Source: Owenia fusiformis (taxonomy: Eukaryota > Annelida > Polychaeta > Sabellida > Oweniidae). From it: a stretch of DNA of 64,000 nt. A program made the translations under genes and the position numbers. How positions within the stretch are numbered: the stretch's first letter is position 1; the number at the start of each line of letters is the position of its first letter. The stretch spans positions 15,262,467 to 15,326,466 of the forward strand of contig CAIIXF020000002.1 of NCBI GenBank assembly GCA_903813345.2, in the 5' to 3' direction. This document shows, piece after piece, positions 48,947 through 61,679 of the stretch. Under the pieces are notes generated by a model. It saw only the letters and a program-made list of their open reading frames with translations. It searched no databases and had not been told where the DNA came from.

Positions 48947-51533
48947 ATGACTCCTTTCCTGAAAGAAGTGTTACAGACAGTAGCAAACAACGTCATCACG
49001 GTGATAGTCTTCGCGATAGCACTGTTGTTAAGCTCCCGATGGTACAGACATCGCAATTTGCCCCCGGGACCATGGGGACTTCCGTTCATAGGCATCATAC
49101 CATTTGTTGGGACCCACCTTCACAAGACCATGATTACATGGAGTAAAAAATACGGCGATGTCTTCAGTTTCTACCTCGGTCCCAATCTATCATTGGCTAT
49201 ACATGGGTAATTATACTATTTATAAACGAGCTAGTCTTGAGATTATGTAAAATTATATTCATTTAAACTTATACAACTTATAGTACATATTTCTACATAT
49301 AAAACTTTTTTGAAATTATATTTGTATTATTTTATATATTGTACTTGAAATGTATTAAATGAGTACTTAAATAAAAAAATACATTTTTAATAGCGACACC
49401 TGTGTCACACCCGCACCAAAGAGACTTAATGTACTTTTACGTTGGTCAGGTATGAAAACATTAAAGAGGCGTTTGTTAAACACGGTGACCATTTTTCTGG
49501 AAGAGAACTGATGTTTATGGTAAAGGACACAAGGGGAAAATACACAGGTACGTAGACGTACAGTATTGATTATCTTTGTGGTATTTGTCCCTGGATTAGC
49601 CTTTATTTATCTGAAATGTTCAGGTCATATATGGTCGTTGGGAAATTAGTACATATACCCCTTCGGCTATCAAAAATGAAAAATATACCCTCAATCTTTG
49701 TTTTATTCTGAACATTATGTGTAATGCTTGTATGTAACATTTACCATGGGTTCGTTTGTATCTTCAAGGGGTTCTGATAAACCAAGACAAGGCATGGCAG
49801 CAGCATAGGAGATTCCTAGAACGAATTTTTAGGGAGCTGGGCGTGGCTAAATCTACATGGGAGTCCAACATCCACGATGAACTGAATCATTTTCTCGCTG
49901 AAATAACAAGTAAAAATGGCGAAGCATTTGACATCCATCAGTTGTTAAACATGTCCGTGGCAAACGTCACTAATAAAATCATTCTTGGCGATAGATTCGA
50001 ATATTCGGATGAGTCGTTCCAACGCCATGTCAAGATGATTGATGACATCATGAACAACTGGCAGTTGTCAGTCTTCTTCAACATGTATCCATGGACACGT
50101 CTATTACCAGGAGATCCCACTAACTACTTTACGTTAAAGAAGTGTGAGCACTCTCGGCAATACGACGTCATACAACCAATGATTGACAAACGTAAAACCG
50201 AATGTGAGAAAAATGGTAGGAAAAATGACAAAGATATCATAGGATATTATCTGAATGCATTGGAAGAGAAGGACAAACTGGTGAAATATTCCACATTTGA
50301 AAGTGAGTATATTTTAGAGATGCCTGTATGGTGGCAGTGGTTGATTAATCAATCTTCACAAAAACTTTTCCAAAACTTCTGTTGAAAATCATAAATGTCC
50401 AGAATCAGAAGACGTCCCCTTTCCAAAGATATTAAATAAGCTTTTAAATGTATCTGAAATTGAAGTCAGAATTCTTGACCTTTTAAGAAATTAAGCTGTA
50501 TATGACATGTAGTAATGGAGAATGGAACAAAACGTCTCCATCGTATATTGCACCATTTTAGGTTTTGCCCTGTTTTTATGTTCACCCACTCTATACCAAT
50601 GATATTGCGTCTGTTTATTTCAGTGTTGCAACTAAGATGTATCATCGATGATTTGTTCTTCGCTGGCACGGAGACCACAAGCACGACCATGCGATGGGCA
50701 TTGTTATATATGATCAAATACCCACACATTCAAGAGAAAGTACGCCAAGAAATATTCGACAATATTGGAAAAGGTCGATTGCCAAGTTTGAACGACCGTG
50801 AAAGTCTCCCGTATACAGAAGCTGTACTTTTAGAAATACAAAGATATAACTCTATTGTCCCTCTGGCGGTGCCCCATCAAACTACTGCAGATGTTACATT
50901 TAAGGGGTACCATATTCCAAAAGGAGTTCTTGTTTATCCAAACCTCTGGGCATTACACAGAGACCCTACATTGTGGAAGAACCCGAATATTTTTGACCCT
51001 CTTCGTTTTTTAGATGAAAACGGTCACGTGGTAAAGCCTCCACACTTTATGCCATTTTCAATAGGTAAGCACCAGCTTAGACCAACTCCGGGCTCATATT
51101 TGTTCTTCCCTTGTGGAAATAAGAGGTTCATTTCTACCTAAGTATTGTTCCTTCAGAGTAACAAATGGTAAGTGGCGACATTTTGCATGGTAATGTCTGG
51201 TGTGTGATCACTAAACAGTTAACAGAGCGTTGCAATTCTATCACCAATCCCCTCACGAATTTGTATATTATATGTATGTGTTTATGTAATAAATATAAGA
51301 TTCACCAATTATAATTGAACAAACTGACTATCTATTTATGCCATATATTTTCAGGAAAGCGGATCTGTGCTGGAGAAGTCCTTGCAAAGTCTGAGATGTT
51401 TCTCTATTTTTCCACAATGATGCAACGCTTCAACTTCACATTCCCAAATGGACGGACAACGCCATCTATGGAAGGTGTATTGGGTATCACACTATGTCCA
51501 GAACCTTTCAAATTGTGCGCCACAAGAATTTGA
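48947..51533 (+). CDS. Cytochrome P450, clan 2 (CYP2-like), five exons, 503 residues
   Basis: Exons are 48947-49206, 49450-49547, 49769-50302, 50624-51064 and 51355-51533 (1,512 nt, all phases agree). Residues 1-30 include a hydrophobic ER anchor (VITVIVFAIALLL), followed by the proline hinge LPPGPWGLPFIG. The P450 hallmarks are present: WQQHRRF for the C-helix, the I-helix oxygen site AGTETTS (about 311-317), ExxR as EIQR (368-371), the meander FDPLRF, and the haem loop FSIGKRICAG with Cys449. It should be a microsomal monooxygenase taking electrons from POR. The substrate cannot be read from sequence; clan 2 covers xenobiotic, fatty-acid and steroid enzymes. An AATAAA lies only 4 nt after the stop (51,538-51,543). 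Nothing essential is missing, so it looks functional. It converges with the transporter gene on the other strand. Confidence 0.94.
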
Positions 51534-51543
51534 GCTGAATAAA

Positions 51544-52736
51544 TCATTTAAACAATTTCTGATACGTCTATATATGTTGGGGTTAACACAATCACATCAT
51601 TAATATTTGTCTTCCAAGGTGGTCATAATATTACATGTTTGGGTCATTGAAACTTGAGGAATCATGTCAAATCTGGGTGTTGCTGAAAATATATCTACCT
51701 ATGTGCAAAGTATGACTTATTTTACAAGGGCAACTGGAGATATTCATATTCATATGTAATATACCCACCGTCAACAACAAAGGTACAAACCGAAGATAAC
51801 TCTATAGATGATACAATCTGAACTGTTTCATATCCACAAATCGTGACACTCACCACTCACAAAGAGGCTCACTGCCTTTCTATCAAAATTGAACAAAACA
51901 TAACCGTCATTCTCACAATCAATGTCAAAAGCTTTCTGTATATTTGCCCAAAAGGCCCAAAGTTAATTCGTGGTTTGCGCCATTAAAACTGCTTTGGAGC
52001 AAATGATGGAAGAAAGTTACCTACGATAGCTCATCTTGGATTTCCAAGGTATGATGTTTTCATAAATAGAAAATCAAACTGGGAAACGAGTATGCGATAG
52101 CTAGGATCAGTTGAATTCTAATTAGGTTATATACGGCACAACCATTGTGAAATAAGATTCTTCGTCTTTATTCTTTTATGAAATATATACATATTCTGAA
52201 ATCAACCTGTTGATCACTGTTAGCACTAGTGGAACAAAATAATGGCTTTTGTTTCAAATCATCATTCCAACCCGATTGTAACAATCTTCGAAAAGTTACC
52301 CTCATTCGTCTCCGAATCTTTATTGCGCATTTCTAAACTAGTCTTATCTTAAGATCATTGCATTCTGATACTCATAGCATCTTTCTGTTTCACCGGAAAC
52401 ATCTCAGGGCTGAAAAGAAATGAGATGTCATGGTTTATCATGATGTCTTAAGATACAAATAGTAATTTATAATGATCAGAGTATTATAATCTATATAATA
52501 TGCACAAATTTTAATATCAATTTGTTTTGAAGTAGTTTTACATACAATACCATTGGCTTGAGGCGATAACAAAATCAGCCAATGCGTATATCATAGCTGA
52601 GAAAATCTAAATATCAAACATTTTCACAGATGTTAATAAGTTGACTGAAATATTTGACGTATAGTATTGCACATCAATTCAAAACTGATTCACTTTTGTA
52701 CCCAGTATTCGCAAAAAGCAAACCTCTATTGTTATA
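51544..52736. other. Convergent intergenic region between P450 and transporter genes
   Basis: It holds the second 90-bp repeat (52,358-52,447). TTTATT at 52,167-52,172 and 52,319-52,324 are possible poly(A) signals for the minus-strand gene. No gene was recognised. Confidence 0.5.
52358..52447 (+). repeat. 90-bp dispersed repeat downstream of the P450 gene
   Basis: Direct copy of 47,616-47,705, so the P450 gene is bracketed by a direct repeat 4.7 kb apart. Confidence 0.8.
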
Positions 52737-55700
52737 TCAAGCGTGGTTATTTTTTTGTTTTGAAGCGCCCCTATCTTTTTCTCCATATTTCAACATGACC
52801 AGCTTGATGACAATTATGAGTGCTATCATGAATGATGAGCAAATACAAGTCTGCACCATAGAGGCCTGCGAACCAAGATTTTGGAATACCCAACCAGAAA
52901 TAATGTCCAATCCAAAGCCGGTTATGCCAGCCCCCATTCCCCACAATGCAACTACACTTCCGGTAACTTCCATATAAGGCTCTGCCCACGCCATCATACC
53001 AGGCCAAAGAGGTGATGTAACAGACAGTAAGACACATGTAAACACCCAATAAAGAACTGGGTCACTAAGACCAACAGTCACCAAGCAAACTGACATAGCA
53101 AAAGCTGTAAACAGTTCAAAATAAATCAGTATCCACATTGGGCACCATTTGGTGATAATCATCGTAATAAAGCGGAACCCTATGGACGAAGCGCTTGCAG
53201 TAGCGGCAAGTAGAGCAGCTTTTTGCTTGCTAAAGTTTAAATCTTCGTATGCTATCGCTGACGAGTAAGTTCCTATAACAGCCAGTTGGGCATCCACACC
53301 CGAATAAAAAAGGAATCCCAGAAATAACATGATGAGTCCGAATGATGTTTGTCCTTGAGTGCACTGTTTCGGAGAAATCACTTCCCGCCAAGATTTCTTC
53401 ACTGCTTGTGAAGCTTTTTGAAGCTTTGGTTTTGGGATTAAGTATTGATAGGCTAGAAAAAGAATCCCAATGAAGATTCCATAGCAGCCTATCACAATGT
53501 ATGGCACTTCAATGTGAGAATTGTTGACTCTAATATCAGTTGGTATTACAGTAACGTTTTGTACATCAGTAAGTACATTCATCCAACTTGTAGCGGTTGA
53601 GGCATTGATTTGGGAGGAGTTGTAGAAGTTGGTTGAGTTGTAAGCCTCTTCATCTTCGGGTCTAGTACCAAGGAAAGGTCGTGCAATCATCGGGGCGATA
53701 AAAGCGCCGAATCCCCAGCCGAAATGCATGGCGTGCAAAGGTGGAGATGTATCTTCTTGCCACATGTCAATTATCATTGCGTTCCCCACTGAAATAAGAC
53801 ACACCAGATTTAAGGCTTCTTTAACCAACACTTTTGACAATAATCTTATTTTAGTTTATAGATTTGGGTTATTAGAATTGTCATTTTATTTGGATTTTAC
53901 AAAGTTTTCTCATTTCGCATGGTTTGTATTCAGACTGTGCGTGTTCTACATTTAAAACGCATCCAAGAACAAATTGGCATCTCCTGTAGGCTAGGAGTAA
54001 AAAAGATATATTCAAAGGCTTAAATGCCAACATCAAATGAGGACCAACACATTGATATGAAATGAAATAGAATTCCAATTAATTAAATGATACGACATTA
54101 TTGCGACGTTTGACACGAATACGATAATGTCATTTCAGCTGTAGGTCGGGATGTCATGAATAAGTAACCATTTGAGATTTGAAAACATGTTTTTATTTAT
54201 CAACTTGCCAAAGAGATATCAAACGTGTTAATTGCACTTCTTATCATTCATTCTATTGGAGATTGTACCAAGTTACCCCAATGTTTTACTTTTACATATT
54301 CCTGTATAGTACTACATATTATCATGACCATGATATAATTCATATAATTATGTCGATTTTACAGTTGTTGTTGTTATTATTTTTCTTTATGCTTTGTGTA
54401 TGTCTAATGTTATCCTTTGTGCTCTGCAATGCTCAAAAATCATTCTTACCGAGACCGTAAAGACCGTGTGCAAAGCCCTCCATCCAGTAGAGAAACGTGA
54501 GCCCTTGGAAGTTGGAGGCCCAAGGTTTTAGTATGACGGATATCGCTTCTAAAATGAAGCCGGTTGCTAACTGCATGTCACGAAATCTTGGGAACCTAAT
54601 GGAATACACAAAACGTCAGAGTTGGTGAAGTAGATGAGCTTACCTTGAAATGGGCATATATTACAAGTTATTTTTATGTTTAATATTGGGCCTGTGATGT
54701 AAAATGCAAAACTGAATCTTGTTTACATGTTATCTGGAAATATTCACTCGTGAAACATCCTCATATGTAATGAAGATTTTAGAATTTTTGAAATAGGCTC
54801 AAACCAGGTACACTTCAGTACATAGGGTCCACTTTCCTTATCTCATGAACACAAATCAAAATTATTACCTGTCAAATATGTAACCGGCTATTGGGGACGC
54901 CATTATCCAACCCATGGCCCTGAGGGAGACGGCTATTCCTATTTCGTTGTAGTCTGTCCCAGTACGTTCCTTAAGGTCAGGAATTGTTGGCACCTTCACG
55001 CTCCACATCATTCCCTGGAAGATAAACTTCAGCCATTTCATGGTGTCTGTGTTTTGGTCATGCGGGACAATATTTCTCTGCTCCGGGCAATGTTTTTCTG
55101 CCTGCAAATCAAAGCTTAGAGAAAGGAAGATTAAAGCACATCATTCCCCCATTTCCAAACTGCTCCTACAAGTATGACCAGTGCTAAAGAAAGACAGGGT
55201 GCCCATTTCCCTGACAATACTGTGCATATGCATGGCTATTCAACAGAATTGAAGAAGATCTGACTGCAGGTGGTTATGCTGCATTACTTAGCTCATTGCA
55301 GGTTCCAGGGCCCTGTGTGTAAAGTGCTAAGAAAGTTAAATGAAGTGCCTTTTCTCTTCATGAATTACCCCTCGTGGCCAAAGCACTAGCTACCAAAGCA
55401 ACAACAATTTTTGACTAATCGGAGAACAAAAATTCATTTTTGGGTTTTGATGCACAGATATTTTTCCATAGTCTATTCTACGACTTCAGATGTATTTCAA
55501 GTTCCTAAATAAAGTATGGACTTAAAATTGGAATTTTAGGAAATAGGCAAGTCGAGATTCTGGAAATACACATTTTTGGAAAAATGTTTAAGTTTACCTT
55601 TAGGCTTTGGTATATTGTTAACTATAAGTGTTACTACTCACATTTGCGACCCATGCTAACAGAAGACAAATGGTTTTGATTAAATTATATCTGAATAACT

Positions 55701-55920
55701 TTTTCTTCCGTTCGGGAGTTTCCTCTGGGTCAGTAACACTGAATTTCTGTACTTTAGTGAAGAGCGCCTCATCTGCGGGGTCCTCATCAACAATCCCATT
55801 TTTAGTATCATGAACTTTCCCGCCTTTGTAGATAACTCCTCCTTTGATTTCATCTTCACCATTTAAGAATGGCTCCTTCGTATCCCCATTGGGATAGTTC
55901 TTTTCAGTATTATTAGGCAT
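52737..55920 (-). CDS. MFS transporter, MFSD4/NaGLT1-like, four exons, about 540 residues
   Basis: Exons, in transcript order: 55920-55642, 55014-54869, 54595-54450 and 53788-52737 (1,623 nt, phases 0, 2, 1). An acidic cytosolic N-terminus of about 78 residues precedes TM1 (TICLLLAWVAN joined to GMMWSVKVPTIPDL). TM2 is followed by the MFS A-motif-like AGYIFDRFPRFRD. After YGLVGNAMIIDMW comes LHAMHFGWGFGAFIAPMIA, the arrangement of the MFSD4A/MFSD4B group, whose member NaGLT1 was described as a sodium-dependent glucose transporter. A large extracellular loop with several N-glycosylation sequons (NST, NSS, NAS, NVT, NNS) splits the two six-helix halves. The C-terminal tail is short and basic. 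Exon 2 could be extended to 55101, but that inserts 29 polar residues into TM1; the internal acceptor TTCCAG gives a continuous helix. Substrate unknown. Confidence 0.88.
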
Positions 55921-57547
55921 TTTAGCATGTGGAAGTAGAAGACATAACCGTGTAATAGAGCACTGGCCTAAGTGTATTTCAAGAGAGCCCTCAATAAAGA
56001 TAAGACTGAAGTCCTACTAGAGATAATAAAAGTCATTGATTCGCATGTCCCCACGTAGAATGGCTTCTTTGAAAATAATATATATTGATACGAATAGTGA
56101 TTTTTAAGGAACCTAAAATGAATCACACGCCACAATTAGATGACAATACTAATAAAAGAAACATGAAAATACAAACGCAGGGCACAAATCCTATTGTGAA
56201 TTATGTAAAATTGTAAAGTAAGAGGGGACACGAATAAAGAATTTTAAATCAACATATTTATCATTGTATTACGTGTTATTAAGATACCAGATAATTCGAC
56301 ATTATCATTTTCAGTTTATTTCTAGTATATTATCTATCAATCACATGTTTTGATAAAAATACATGTTGTTTTTATTTTGAACAAGATACCTGTATATTGT
56401 GGAGTTCACTCAAAGCCTACTTCTCAAATACCTGAGTTAGAAGTACATGTAATACTAAATTGTTGGGGGACCAGTAAACTGAGCAATGAGAAATCTAGCT
56501 TACATTAACGAATGAAAGACGATCATTATTTAGTCTTTAGCACAATTTATTCTCCCCTCAACTTCTTTACACAGAGTTGTAGTGAATACAATCTTTCTCA
56601 TATATCCATGTTATACAAGTGATTTATCTATGTGTTGTTTACAAAATAAGGATGAACAAAATATAAACAGGAAAGGTACCGGTTACAGATGTCAATTGAA
56701 AACTATAGCTATTTGTGTTATTGCGTCTGCATACTCTAAAACCTACATTTAAGTAAAGGGTAAAGGTAATATCTATACTGTATTTACTACTCTATTAAAG
56801 AAGCGAAATGAAACTATTTAAAAGGGTAGCATATGTAATTGTAGAAAAAGATTTCTTATATTTTGAATGGCCCTTTTGGTTCGATTATGAAATAATTTCC
56901 TTATATAAAACCAACAGACACTAACTGATTAGGCACTAAGTCTGCCCTTTTGAATATAGGTCAGCAGCTGAGCAAATTTAAAAAAATAAGTTTGTCCCCT
57001 AAGTTTCTCACTGGATTCATGTAGAGCAAGGTCTTGGGCTTATTTTGAGCTTGGGTTCTCTGTCCTAGCCCCGACTGGAGTTCATAATAGTTCATAATAA
57101 TAAATAATAAAGTAAAATTTAAGCAGAAATAATTAATTTACCCCTTAAGATGCCCCCTATTTTAAAGAGTGTGTGTGGGAGACTAAGGAAATATTTTTGA
57201 AATTCACATGCATTGGAAGCTTATGATGTTTGGCAATGGATGTTTTAATATGCTGGTATTCATAATGGTGAGTTTGATATTAATAGCAAATGTAAACCAT
57301 CCAACATTTCTAAATAAAAGCAAAATTATAATCGATTTTACATCATGAGAAAACCCCAAACCTGATATATCTCCTAGCGACCATTAAGTCCATGTTTTCA
57401 CCAAGATCCACAATCCAATAACTGAGTTTTAAATACTCTAGCATGCATTCCAAGAGGATGAACCAATGTATGGGCTTATATAATTAAAGATTCAATCTCT
57501 CCTTGCAGGTTACTTACTAATATGTAAAGTAATTAAAACAATTACTA
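55921..57547. other. 5' flank of the transporter gene and intergenic DNA
   Basis: This should contain the minus-strand promoter and 5' UTR. AT-rich; no coding exon or strong repeat was recognised. Confidence 0.4.
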
Positions 57548-58440
57548 CTTAACATACATTGTTTTTTGGATTGTGCTGTTACAATGACTGAATTGTGCTG
57601 GCACAATCACGTCAACACAATCAAGAGTTACATTTATTTCTCTTTGTTTGCTTCATCAAGTGATCTGAAAGATGAGAAGTAATAATGTACATACAGGGTA
57701 TTTCATATCTTTGCACCCCTCCCCCCATAAACTCATACATCTAGCATGGCTACCCTATCATTTTATGTATCATATCGAAAGTTACATAGAATTGCAAAGT
57801 TTCAGAATCAAGGTGTATCGCTGAAAAAAGATACATTGTATCAAAGATTGCGGGTACGGGGTCATTTAGAGGGCATTTCCTGGTGATTTTTCGACTCAGG
57901 TCGGTGATCTGTGCACTTTTTCTCATATCCATTTTTAATGATAGAGGTCGCACCAGGGTCCCTGGCCTCTCCATAAGCCACTGCAAGAATCCTATCTATA
58001 CATCTTTGCGTATAACTGTCACACTCATGTGGACTGAAATCTGCCATGATGACAACTGTTTGAAATTTGCAATACAGAAACTCAATTTCCCCTTAAAAGT
58101 GCCTTCAAACTGACCAGAAATTCCCCTCGAATGACCCATACCCACATACTTTGATACGGCATTTCTTTTTTCAGGGATACCGCTGGATTCTGAAACTTTG
58201 CAATCTTATGTAACTTTCCATAAGGAGCAAAATATATATAACATGATGGTGTGGCAATATGACATGTATGAGTTTATGGGGGATGTATACATATGAAACA
58301 CCCTGTATGCATTTATTAGTTAAAGTGTACAGATATAAATATTTCTCCATACAAAGAAAGATATTTACTGGTTGTGTTGAAGTGATTGTGCCAACAAAAC
58401 CCAGTATATTGTGTCAGCACAATACAAAAATGATAAATAG
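57548..58440. repeat. Foldback element with about 340-bp arms
   Basis: The left arm (57,557-57,905) and right arm (about 58,105-58,432) are inverted copies. Shared blocks, in right-arm orientation, are TTTGATAC, CTTTTTTCAG.GATAC, GATTCTGAAACTTTGCAAT, ATGTAACTTTC, ATGTATGAGTTTATGGGGG, ACCCTGTATG, GGTTGTGTTGA.GTGATTGTG, and CAGCACAAT. The unpaired centre is about 200 bp. Similarity is moderate, so it is old. Confidence 0.85.
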
Positions 58441-59430
58441 ATAGCTCCAATTAGCCTTTGGTGATTCCCTAGAATGCCATGGAGGTGCTTTAATAGCCCC
58501 TATTGATTCATTCCTTAGTAGCCCTTGGGGACTACTAAGAATGCTTGGTGTTGTTTTAGTAATCCTGATTGGTTCTTTCATAGCTTTAGTAATGGCCTTA
58601 GTGATAAGATCGCATGCCCTGGTTGTGCTTTAATAACCCTTATTGGTTCATCAATAGTCTAGGAAATAACCTAGTATATCCTGGTTGTGCTTTAAACATA
58701 TGGTTCCTAATAGACCTTTGTGATTTCTCTGTACAGGTGGTTGTGCTTTGATTTCCCCCATTGGTTCATTAAATAGCCTTAGCAATTACCTACATGTAGT
58801 ATGGCTGGTTGTGGTTTAATATCCCAAATTGGTTCCTTTTAAAGTGATAACCTAGTATGCCCTGATTGGCTCTGATTGAACTTTGATACCCACAATTGGT
58901 TCCTTAGTTTGCTTAGTGATGCTTTAATAATCCCTATTGGTTTCTAAATCTGCCCTAGTACTCCCTAATATGCCTTGCTGGTGCTTTGATAGCCACAATT
59001 GGTACTTTAATATCCATTAGTGATTCCCAAAGATGCCCTTGTTGTTCTTTTGTGCTGCAGTATTCCTTCATGGTTTCCTAGATACCCTGATTGGTTCGAT
59101 GGGCTTTCTCTTTAAAGCTCATGATGGTTCCAAGTAGGTCATCATGGTGTTCTGTTAGCCCCTAAAGAGCACTACAAGGCATATTAGGAAGCACTAATGG
59201 GTATTTAGAAACTAATTAAAGCTCTCTGGGTATACTAAGGAATTGATAAGGGATATAATGAAACAAATATGGGGTATTATGGCACAACGAGTGCATATTA
59301 TGATAGCACTAAGGCTATAAAATAACCAAAGAACCAAAAAAGGATATTAAAGCACCTCTTTCAGTCTTTAGCTTACTAGGGGTTCAGTTAAGACTATTGA
59401 AAAACCAACTAGGGATATGGTATGTGTAAT
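58440..59430. repeat. Decayed tandem array of about 75-80 bp units that reverses orientation
   Basis: From 58,450 to about 59,150 a unit reading roughly CCTGGTTGTGCTTTAATA, CCCTATTGGTTC, TTAATAGCCTTAGTGAT, CCTAGTATG recurs about nine times with heavy divergence. From about 59,160 to 59,400 the reverse complement of the same wording appears (GCACTACAAGGCATATTAGG, GCACTAATGGGTATTTAG). The block is bracketed by inverted CAGCACAATACAAAAAT (58,412) and ATTTTTGTATTGTGCTGACC (59,432). Confidence 0.75.
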
Positions 59431-59650
59431 ATTTTTGTATTGTGCTGACCTTATTGACTGGGTTGTGCTGGCACAATTCCTGCAACACAACCAATAAATA
59501 CCTTTCTTTGTTTAAGGCTGAAATATTAATGCATGTACACTTTAACAAATATATATATATTATTTCTCGTCTTCCTGACCAATAGATACAAAGATACAAC
59601 ATACGAAGAAAAATACTTTCTGCTGGTTGTGTTATGATGATTCTTCGAAA
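59431..59650. repeat. Third copy of the TTGTGCTGGCACAAT terminus
   Basis: GGTTGTGCTGGCACAATTCC, CAACACAACCAATAAATAC and TTTCTTTGTTT repeat the outer end of the 57,548 arm. Further GGTTGTGTT at 59,625 suggests a second, damaged inverted end. It forms the right bracket of the array at 58,440-59,430. Confidence 0.65.
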
Positions 59651-60114
59651 AAACATACATGCAGTATGACAGTGACATCAGATTAATAAGTTCATGCATT
59701 ACTTACAACACTTTCTAAAAGCTTGATTAGATGGTAATTACAGTTACCACTTCCCTTGCACTTACAAAACATGCAACAATTAATTTTGTTCAGTTCACAT
59801 AATCTGTTTTGTACCACACTTACTATAATAAATTAGATTGAAGTAGAAATAATCTGGATACTACCCGTGAATGTGGTCACTCTACTGAATTAACATTCAA
59901 AGACTCAATTTTTACAGAGAACTAGGGGGGCTGCCATCCTTTAATTTAAACTCTTTTAATAATAGAAAACAGGAAGACAGGGTAGACTTTCTACTTTTTG
60001 CAGATCCTTCTCTTGACACAATTACAAATAAAAAGGCTAATGAATTAACAGCCGTATTTTTACACTCTATTGTCAAGGAAGTTAAATAGTCCAATATTCA
60101 TTAATATTATCAGT
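59651..60114. other. Gene-free intergenic DNA
   Basis: No gene or strong repeat was recognised. Confidence 0.4.
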
Positions 60115-60245
60115 TATCACACGCTTCAGCATGTGATACAGGAAATATTCCACGAAAGGTAATACTGTATCATCCACGAAAGCGAAGCTTGAGTGGTGAT
60201 ACATTGTTACCCGAGTGGAATATTTCATGTATCACATAACCTGAC
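60115..60245. repeat. Imperfect hairpin, about 55-bp arms
   Basis: GTTATCACACGCTTCAGCAT then GTGATACAGGAAATATTCCA pairs with TGGAATATTTCATGTATCAC then ATAAC. Inner CGAAAGGTAATACTGTATCA pairs with TGATACATTGTTACCCGA. Probably a small foldback MITE. Confidence 0.8.
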
Positions 60246-60339
60246 TCTTTTACAAGTAACAATTCGAAGACAATTTATGTGAGGAAGACTTGTTAAAAAA
60301 TGGTCAGATAGTCCTTTCGAAAAAGCGCTACTTGGACTA

Positions 60340-61085
60340 AGTCATTTTTCGTGAAGAGTAATCTACTGCTTTAATTGGACTTCAACTTTTCTCCACGAAA
60401 AATGAATGATTTTTTATGTAGGTATTTCCAAAACACGTTACTTTGCCATAAAAGCGCAACTTTATTGGACTATAACTTTTCTCCATGAGGGATGCATGAA
60501 TTTCTATGTACACCCTTGGTATACGCAGCTAACGAAAATTGACCGGTACGGGTCAAAAGCTGGACCGGTACGGGTAAACGGTTTTATTTGAATTTAAAAC
60601 AGCCATAACTTGCTCAATATTGACTTCCTCGTGTCTAATTTGAAATATATGATGCCTCCCGATGCTTTTAAGTACCCCAATTTTTTACAGATTTTTAAAC
60701 GGACCAAAACTCTCTAAATGCGCATTTATGCTCTTTTCTCTCGAGAACGACTGTCTCATTTTCACGATAACTTTTATTTAGTACTTCTAACATATAAGAT
60801 CTATTTTTCCCCATCAAGGTATGATGTAAATGACATGCTATTTACATCTTGTGAGTTTCAATGACGCGCGTTTGATTTTATAAAAAATGCCAAACTTTGT
60901 GACAAAGAATTTCATCAGCTATTGCCCCGAACCGGTCCGTCTTCTCGCTCCAAGCAGATTGCCCCGAATGAATTTTTATGTAGACATTTTCGAAACACGT
61001 TACTTTGTCATAAAAATGTAACTTTATTGGCCTAACTTTATCCACGAAGAATGGATGAGTTTTTATGAAGACATTTTCAATAAAT
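60340..61085. repeat. Direct repeats of a TTATGTAG.CATTTTCGAAACACGTTA phrase
   Basis: Blocks at about 60,350-60,510 and 60,965-61,080 share CAAAACACGTTACTTTG.CATAAAA, AACTTTATTGG and CTCCACGAAAAATGAATGA-type wording, each in two or more degenerate copies. GACCGGTACGGGT occurs twice between them (60,541 and 60,563). Origin unknown. Confidence 0.6.
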
Positions 61086-61679
61086 TTTATGTTCACGTTA
61101 TTTTAATGTTTATATGATTCAAACGTTGTATATATAGAACGCAATATTCACACTAGCATGCATTCAATGTCTAGCGTCGTGAAATTCGAACATGATGTGT
61201 ACTAGCATTCGATTACAGCAATTTCTCGGCGTTGTTCATTGGTCAATCTCAACAGACCACCGTATGTCTGATCACGTGGTTACATCTCTATGAGCATTCA
61301 TTATACAAATAAGAGGAATTTTCGAATTTGAAAAATGCAGATACGTAAATAACACAGTATATCACAAAAATGCTGTTATTTGCCGTTGTTGTAGACAAAA
61401 TGAATAAGCAGAGTCCGGATTATTATGCCAGCATAATGCTCGTTTTGGACGATTTCATAAGTGGACAACCATACCACGTTGTAAGAAGTGGAAAAACAAA
61501 GTATGATGGAAAAGTACCAGTATGGGACTAAACAAAAGTTTTAAACTATTACACGTGTCTAAAAGCATGCAGTGGTTCCAGACGAAGAAAACTAAGAAAT
61601 AGGTAAAAACACAAACTACAAAAGTACGAATGGTGGTGTCATGCAGCACAACGACAACGGTACGGATATTTTCTATGAA
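61086..61679. other. Gene-free intergenic DNA
   Basis: No gene or strong repeat was recognised. The 107-codon minus-strand frame over its right part has no recognisable domain. Confidence 0.35.

Noticed and set aside
50466-51141. Reading the P450 frame from 50515 as a separate gene
   Set aside because: The part before the acceptor at 50623 is intron; splicing from 50302 restores a complete P450.
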